Below, in pieces: positions 60,520 through 64,000 of a DNA stretch of 64,000 bases. A program made the translations under genes and the position numbers. The notes under the pieces are model-generated. The model saw only the letters and a list, made by a program, of their open reading frames with translations, made no database searches and had not been told where the DNA came from. This DNA is from an uncultured Eubacteriales bacterium (GTDB taxonomy: Bacteria; Bacillota; Clostridia; Oscillospirales; Acutalibacteraceae): NCBI GenBank assembly GCA_934457095.1, contig CAKSHJ010000008.1, positions 1 through 64,000 on the forward strand. Reading direction: 5' to 3'. Position 1 is the first letter of the stretch; each line of letters starts with the position of its first letter.

Positions 60520-60870
60520 TTAATCATCCTCCTGTTGTGTTTCGTTTTCCCCGGCAATTACCACATCTATAACGGTGTGATATAAGCCGATATCTTCTTC
60601 GTATAATTCCGTTGTTGAAATAACGGTAAAGTTTGCGTTTCTCAATTGTTTTCGTATTTTTTTAGCAGTTGATTTTGGGTTATCGGGCGTAAAATAATGA
60701 ATTTGCGAATATACCGTGTCCATGATTGCTTCGTTATCGCCCCAAAGAGACGGACGGTTATCGCTATCGTTAAACGTAATATATTCCTTTGCATTCCCCG
60801 TATAACGCAGCCATTGTACCGGAAAACCAATCCCTTTTAACGCATCTACTATCAATGGGTTTACGTTCAT
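60520..60870 (-). CDS. Tail terminator-like protein
   Basis: 116 residues of mixed alpha-beta character (AKKIRKQLRNANFTVISTTE). Position after the gp10-like gene and before the tail tube gene matches the tail terminator or minor tail protein in HK97-type modules. It overlaps the gp10 gene by four bases. Confidence 0.75.
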   Translation of the reverse strand: MNVNPLIVDALKGIGFPVQWLRYTGNAKEYITFNDSDNRPSLWGDNEAIMDTVYSQIHYFTPDNPKSTAKKIRKQLRNANFTVISTTELYEEDIGLYHTVIDVVIAGENETQQEDD

Positions 60871-61316
60871 TGTTCCATCTCCCTGTTAAAAGTATTCTGC
60901 ATGGCGTTAAGACACGCTGTTTCCACATCATTAACCGCCGATTGCAAGAATGGGGTGGGAGACTGTTTTGAAGTTCCAAATTCCAAAGCAAGCATTTTCT
61001 GATAGTTGCGGTAATTTTCCACTGAATACCCACCGCTTTTTCTTGCTCTTTTATATACCCTACCTTTAGCGACCCCTGTTGCGGTAACATATCCGTAATA
61101 CCCGCCGTTGCGTAACCGACTTGCCTTCTTCGCTTCTATCGATTTAATAAGCTCGCCGGTCTCCCGGTGGCGTTCCAAACGCTTTTTAATGGATTTCTCA
61201 AGGTGCGGCGTGGCACTGTCAATCATCTTCGGGGCGAGGTCGTCAAAGTTGGCTGCTCGTTTTAATAGCTGCTCAAAATCATCATCCCATGTAATTTCAA
61301 GTTTTGCCATTGCCAT
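60867..61316 (-). CDS. HK97 gp10-like minor tail/neck protein
   Basis: 149 residues: helical N-terminus (LEKSIKKRLERHRETGELIK), then a Gly/Tyr-rich segment around RARKSGGYSVENYRNYQKML and a C-terminal helix (TPFLQSAVNDVETACLNAM). It is typical of the HK97 gp10 family, placed at the neck. Confidence 0.88.
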   Translation of the reverse strand: MAMAKLEITWDDDFEQLLKRAANFDDLAPKMIDSATPHLEKSIKKRLERHRETGELIKSIEAKKASRLRNGGYYGYVTATGVAKGRVYKRARKSGGYSVENYRNYQKMLALEFGTSKQSPTPFLQSAVNDVETACLNAMQNTFNREMEQ

Positions 61317-61644
61317 CCCCCCTCAATTCCGCTTTTATCTTCACCAGATACCCGGCGTACTGCACCCGGTCAATAAAGGTAATGTCATACGGTACGCCGC
61401 AAAAAATAACGCGATAGTCCTTTGTGTTAAGCGTTCCTATTTTCCCACAGTCGCGTACCTCAAAAATTACGGTTTGTTCGGCATTTGCCGTCATGGCTGC
61501 ATAAAATTCAGCCCCGCTCAAATTGCTCACACGCGTCCAACAAGCGTAATAATCCTCCCATACTTCCCCTGCAAAGCCGTCCGTATCCGTACCGGTATCT
61601 CGCTTTTGTATGCAAATTTTTTGATTAAATTTCGCCGGATTCAT
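61297..61644 (-). CDS. Phage head closure protein
   Basis: 115 residues from the ATG behind GGGTGAGG, overlapping the connector gene by 20 bases. The sequence MNPAKFNQKICIQKRDTGTD and GVPYDITFIDRVQYAG fit the SPP1 gp16-like head closure family. Confidence 0.86.
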   Translation of the reverse strand: MNPAKFNQKICIQKRDTGTDTDGFAGEVWEDYYACWTRVSNLSGAEFYAAMTANAEQTVIFEVRDCGKIGTLNTKDYRVIFCGVPYDITFIDRVQYAGYLVKIKAELRGDGNGKT

Positions 61645-61909
61645 CCTCACCCTCCAATTGTAGCTGCAAAACCATACTGCGCAGAGAATACTGCACCTTT
61701 TCATTTGCTTGCGCCACGGTATACAAGCGGTTTTCATATAGCGTTGTAACAATGTTAAGCAATAACAGCCGCATTCGCGCAGAACCCTCATCGTACTTAC
61801 CAACAGCGCCCCTTATGTACTCCTGCGCAGCTTGCAAAATCAGCGTAATCAGCGCGTCATCATCATCAAAATCAACCTTTAAAAAATTTTTAACCTCTGC
61901 CAGAGTCAT
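61625..61909 (-). CDS. Phage head-tail connector protein (gp6-like)
   Basis: 94 residues, four-helix pattern with TLAEVKNFLKVDFDDDDALI at the start, the hallmark of gp6/gp15-type connectors. Two bases separate it from the capsid gene. Confidence 0.9.
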   Translation of the reverse strand: MTLAEVKNFLKVDFDDDDALITLILQAAQEYIRGAVGKYDEGSARMRLLLLNIVTTLYENRLYTVAQANEKVQYSLRSMVLQLQLEGEDESGEI

Positions 61910-61911
61910 AA

Positions 61912-63048
61912 TTATTTACCCGCCGCTGACAATGCCAGCTCGCCGTAAATATAGCATTTATCCGAGCTGTCGCACTGTATAACATCAACAAACTCAATGA
62001 GACGGGCAACCGTTGTATTTTTATAAAATCCGGCTTCTTTAGAGGTATCGAAAGCAATCTGCCCATTCAAATCCACCACTTTTACGGCTTCCGCAAGATT
62101 GCCGTAAATAATAGGCGCTTTTTTTGCCGCACTGGGTAACAAAGCATTAGAATATACTTCTACCGCATATCCCATAAATAATTTCTGTGTAGGGTTTGTC
62201 GGGTTCGGCTGCAAAATCGGACGGCCTGTTGTGTCAAGGGATTTATCCAGCAAATCAAAACCATCTTGGTTGGTTACAATCACCGTACCGTGCAAAGCCG
62301 CCGGGTCAAGGTCAACATTCACAGAACTTTTCAAATCCTGCCAGCCGGTCAATGCCTTTGCAGTCTTATTGGCTTTCAACACCTCTAAAATCATTTTATT
62401 TTCGGTCACAACCGCCTTTTTGCCAAATACCTCTGCAATGTAAGCAATCAAAGCATTATCGGTCAATTTTAAAAGTGTGTTGGAAAGCTGAATGAAAGCC
62501 GCCTTTTCTTTTAGGGCGAATTTCACATTCTTAAAGCGAATATCATCTGCATCCGTACCGTCTGTACCATCTGCAAAATCGACTAACTCAGTTACACTTT
62601 CAAAATCTTCAACCGGGAAAGAGCCGGTCAACGCAGAGGTCGGCATATAACCCACCACATCGCGCAAACTTCTGAAATCTCTGATTTTTTTATGGATAAT
62701 AGTGCTGATGTCCTGCGGTAAAATAAACGCCTCGCCGTGTTCGCCGTCAGTATGCGTAGTGGAGGGCAGCAGCAAAGCGTTTTCCGCTTCGGTCAAATGC
62801 GTGCCCGTCATTTTTTTAATCATCGCACGGATAACATTTGCACTTTCCGCTTTTTTCTCCGGAGCAATTTTGCGCACTTCCTCTTTAATCGCCTTATCCA
62901 GCGCATCTTGCAGTTCGATAACCTGTTTCAAATTTTTAATTTCGGTCATTTTGGCAGATGCCTCATCTGCCTTTTTCTCGTCAATCAGCGTTTGTGCTTC
63001 TGTTTTTAAAGTTTCAAGCTGATTTTTCAATTCCTCGATTTTTGTCAT
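61912..63048 (-). CDS. Phage major capsid protein (HK97 fold)
   Basis: 378 residues. Residues 1-80 form the delta (scaffold) coiled coil (LKNQLETLKTEAQTLIDEKK); the mature capsid follows (VGYMPTSALTGSFPVEDFES; EKAAFIQLSNTLLKLTDNAL; C-terminal ALLPSAAKKAPIIYGNLAEA). The protease encoded next to it should remove the delta domain. Intact. Confidence 0.95.
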   Translation of the reverse strand: MTKIEELKNQLETLKTEAQTLIDEKKADEASAKMTEIKNLKQVIELQDALDKAIKEEVRKIAPEKKAESANVIRAMIKKMTGTHLTEAENALLLPSTTHTDGEHGEAFILPQDISTIIHKKIRDFRSLRDVVGYMPTSALTGSFPVEDFESVTELVDFADGTDGTDADDIRFKNVKFALKEKAAFIQLSNTLLKLTDNALIAYIAEVFGKKAVVTENKMILEVLKANKTAKALTGWQDLKSSVNVDLDPAALHGTVIVTNQDGFDLLDKSLDTTGRPILQPNPTNPTQKLFMGYAVEVYSNALLPSAAKKAPIIYGNLAEAVKVVDLNGQIAFDTSKEAGFYKNTTVARLIEFVDVIQCDSSDKCYIYGELALSAAGK

Positions 63049-63072
63049 GTTATACCTACTTTCTGTAAAAAA

Positions 63073-63792
63073 TTACAAGCCGAGCAAATTTAATTCGGCT
63101 TGCAGCAGTTTTAGCTTATTTGTATCGTCTTTCGGTTTTTCTGCGCGTTTCGCAAGGCGTTCCGGGCGGCGATTCTCCGGCTCTGCCGGGACTTCCACTT
63201 CAACGTTAAAAATTTCTGCCGCGCGTTTGCCGGTCAACCACGTTTCCGCATTCACCAGTTCTACGATTTCTTCTTTTGTAACCTTAGCGTGTTCTGCGTA
63301 AACGCTGATAATAGATTCTTGACAAACATCAAGCACTTCCGCGCTTTTCCGCAGCATTTCCGCATCCCCCTCCGCATAGCACCACGGCTTATGTATCATG
63401 AGCTGTGCATTTTCCGGCATAATTACTTTATCTCCGGCAAACGCAATTACACTGGCAATGCTCGCGGCAAGACCGTCAATATATACGGTTTTCTTGCCCT
63501 GATATCGCTTTAAAATATTGTAGATTGCAAGCCCCCCATAAACCGAACCGCCCCCGGAATTAATATAAATATCCAGTTCCGCATATTCGTCAAGGCCTGC
63601 TAAAAAGTCAGAAATATCCTGCGGGCATTTATCCTCCTCGTACCAGTACGCCTCCCATGAATCCGATACAATATCACCGTAAAAACACAATTCCGCCCGA
63701 TTTTCCCCGGCAGAATTAAATTTCAATGTTCCCTTTGTATCGAGATTTTTGGTTTTGGCATTTTTCTGCTTAAATTCAAATACTTTGTTCAT
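63073..63792 (-). CDS. Head maturation protease, ClpP-related
   Basis: 239 residues. ClpP-like catalytic Ser at 111 in GLAASIAS and His at 134 in MIHKPW; INSGGGSVYGGLAIYNILK precedes them. It cleaves the capsid delta domain during prohead maturation. It is one base from the portal gene stop. Confidence 0.94.
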   Translation of the reverse strand: MNKVFEFKQKNAKTKNLDTKGTLKFNSAGENRAELCFYGDIVSDSWEAYWYEEDKCPQDISDFLAGLDEYAELDIYINSGGGSVYGGLAIYNILKRYQGKKTVYIDGLAASIASVIAFAGDKVIMPENAQLMIHKPWCYAEGDAEMLRKSAEVLDVCQESIISVYAEHAKVTKEEIVELVNAETWLTGKRAAEIFNVEVEVPAEPENRRPERLAKRAEKPKDDTNKLKLLQAELNLLGL

Positions 63793-64000
63793 TTAATCAC
63801 CCCCTTTCCCATATTGATTTCCCAACTCCTCCAGCGGTATACTCGCGCCGTTACCGATAATCAATTTATCGGTGCCATCCTCAAACGGGAGATTTTCTTT
63901 TGCTCTTGCCTCTGATATTTTCAAAAATCCGCTGGAAATACCAATTTGATGCGCTTGGTATCTTGCTAACGTATCGCTGCGCAAAATGCTATCCACATTA
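63793..64000 (-). CDS. Phage portal protein, C-terminal fragment at the window edge
   Basis: The frame is open through the right edge. The 69 visible residues (RSDTLARYQAHQIGISSGFL; EARAKENLPFEDG) match the C-terminus of HK97-type portals. The rest lies beyond the window. Confidence 0.88.
   Translation of the reverse strand, partial: NVDSILRSDTLARYQAHQIGISSGFLKISEARAKENLPFEDGTDKLIIGNGASIPLEELGNQYGKGGD

Noticed and set aside
1..64000. CRISPR array or cas genes
   Set aside because: No regularly spaced repeats of 25-37 bases and no Cas-like proteins are visible.

Overview
The window reads as a chromosomal segment of a low-to-mid-GC Firmicute of the class Clostridia, most like the Oscillospirales/Ruminococcaceae. 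The grounds are the dnaX-ybaB-recR cluster behind an SRP RNA gene, an alanyl-tRNA synthetase gene with a T-box leader, a PduL-type acyltransferase, abundant AAGGAGG ribosome sites and the style of the mobile elements. No species can be named from the sequence alone.

Region 1 (1-14.0 kb) is a defence island, almost all on the minus strand. Its core is a compact operon: HNH nuclease, Vsr-like nuclease, Z1 superfamily-II ATPase, MutL/MORC-type GHKL ATPase, two proteins of unknown role, a PD-(D/E)XK nuclease and a C5-cytosine methyltransferase with a C-terminal winged helix. It resembles the MutL-Z1 restriction-modification gene sets predicted from comparative genomics and the Mza defence system, but with its own set of partners. 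Downstream lie a peptide deformylase gene broken by a stop codon, an unrecognised protein next to a small four-helix membrane protein, and an AbiH-family protein.

Region 2 (14.0-20.1 kb) is a decayed phage-like or transposon-like element: an archaeo-eukaryotic-type primase, a D5-type primase-helicase, a sigma-like regulator, an HK97 capsid gene with an amber codon, a frameshifted zinc-ribbon gene, a TnpW-like protein and an Xre regulator with two frameshifts.

Region 3 (20.1-26.5 kb, plus strand) is a second defence operon: a small Xre regulator, two C5 methyltransferases, a large restriction enzyme candidate, an Mrr-type nuclease, and a Kiwa-like pair in the order kwaB-kwaA, closed by a terminator.

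Region 4 (26.6-49.8 kb) is core chromosome. It holds an aromatic-acid-exporter-like protein, a phasin-like protein, a seven-gene minus-strand operon (alaS, HIT, phosphoribosyltransferase, comEC, holA, Toprim protein, ubiB/aarF), an exonuclease with typA, a perfect parS site, a CAP-domain lipoprotein, dnaX-ybaB-recR with the SRP RNA, pduL, a type-4 uracil-DNA glycosylase, and a large secreted SH3/lysozyme protein.

Region 5 (49.7-64 kb) starts at a tRNA-Leu(GAG) gene and is a prophage read on the minus strand from the portal gene (cut by the window edge) to the lysis genes, with a HicAB toxin-antitoxin pair next to the tRNA. The head module looks intact. The tail and lysis modules carry at least four lesions: a tape measure deletion, an XkdQ-XkdS fusion, a stop codon in baseplate J and an endolysin deletion. 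The prophage is therefore probably defective. It retains a clear programmed -1 frameshift site in the tail assembly chaperone gene and a lipoprotein gene with its own promoter.
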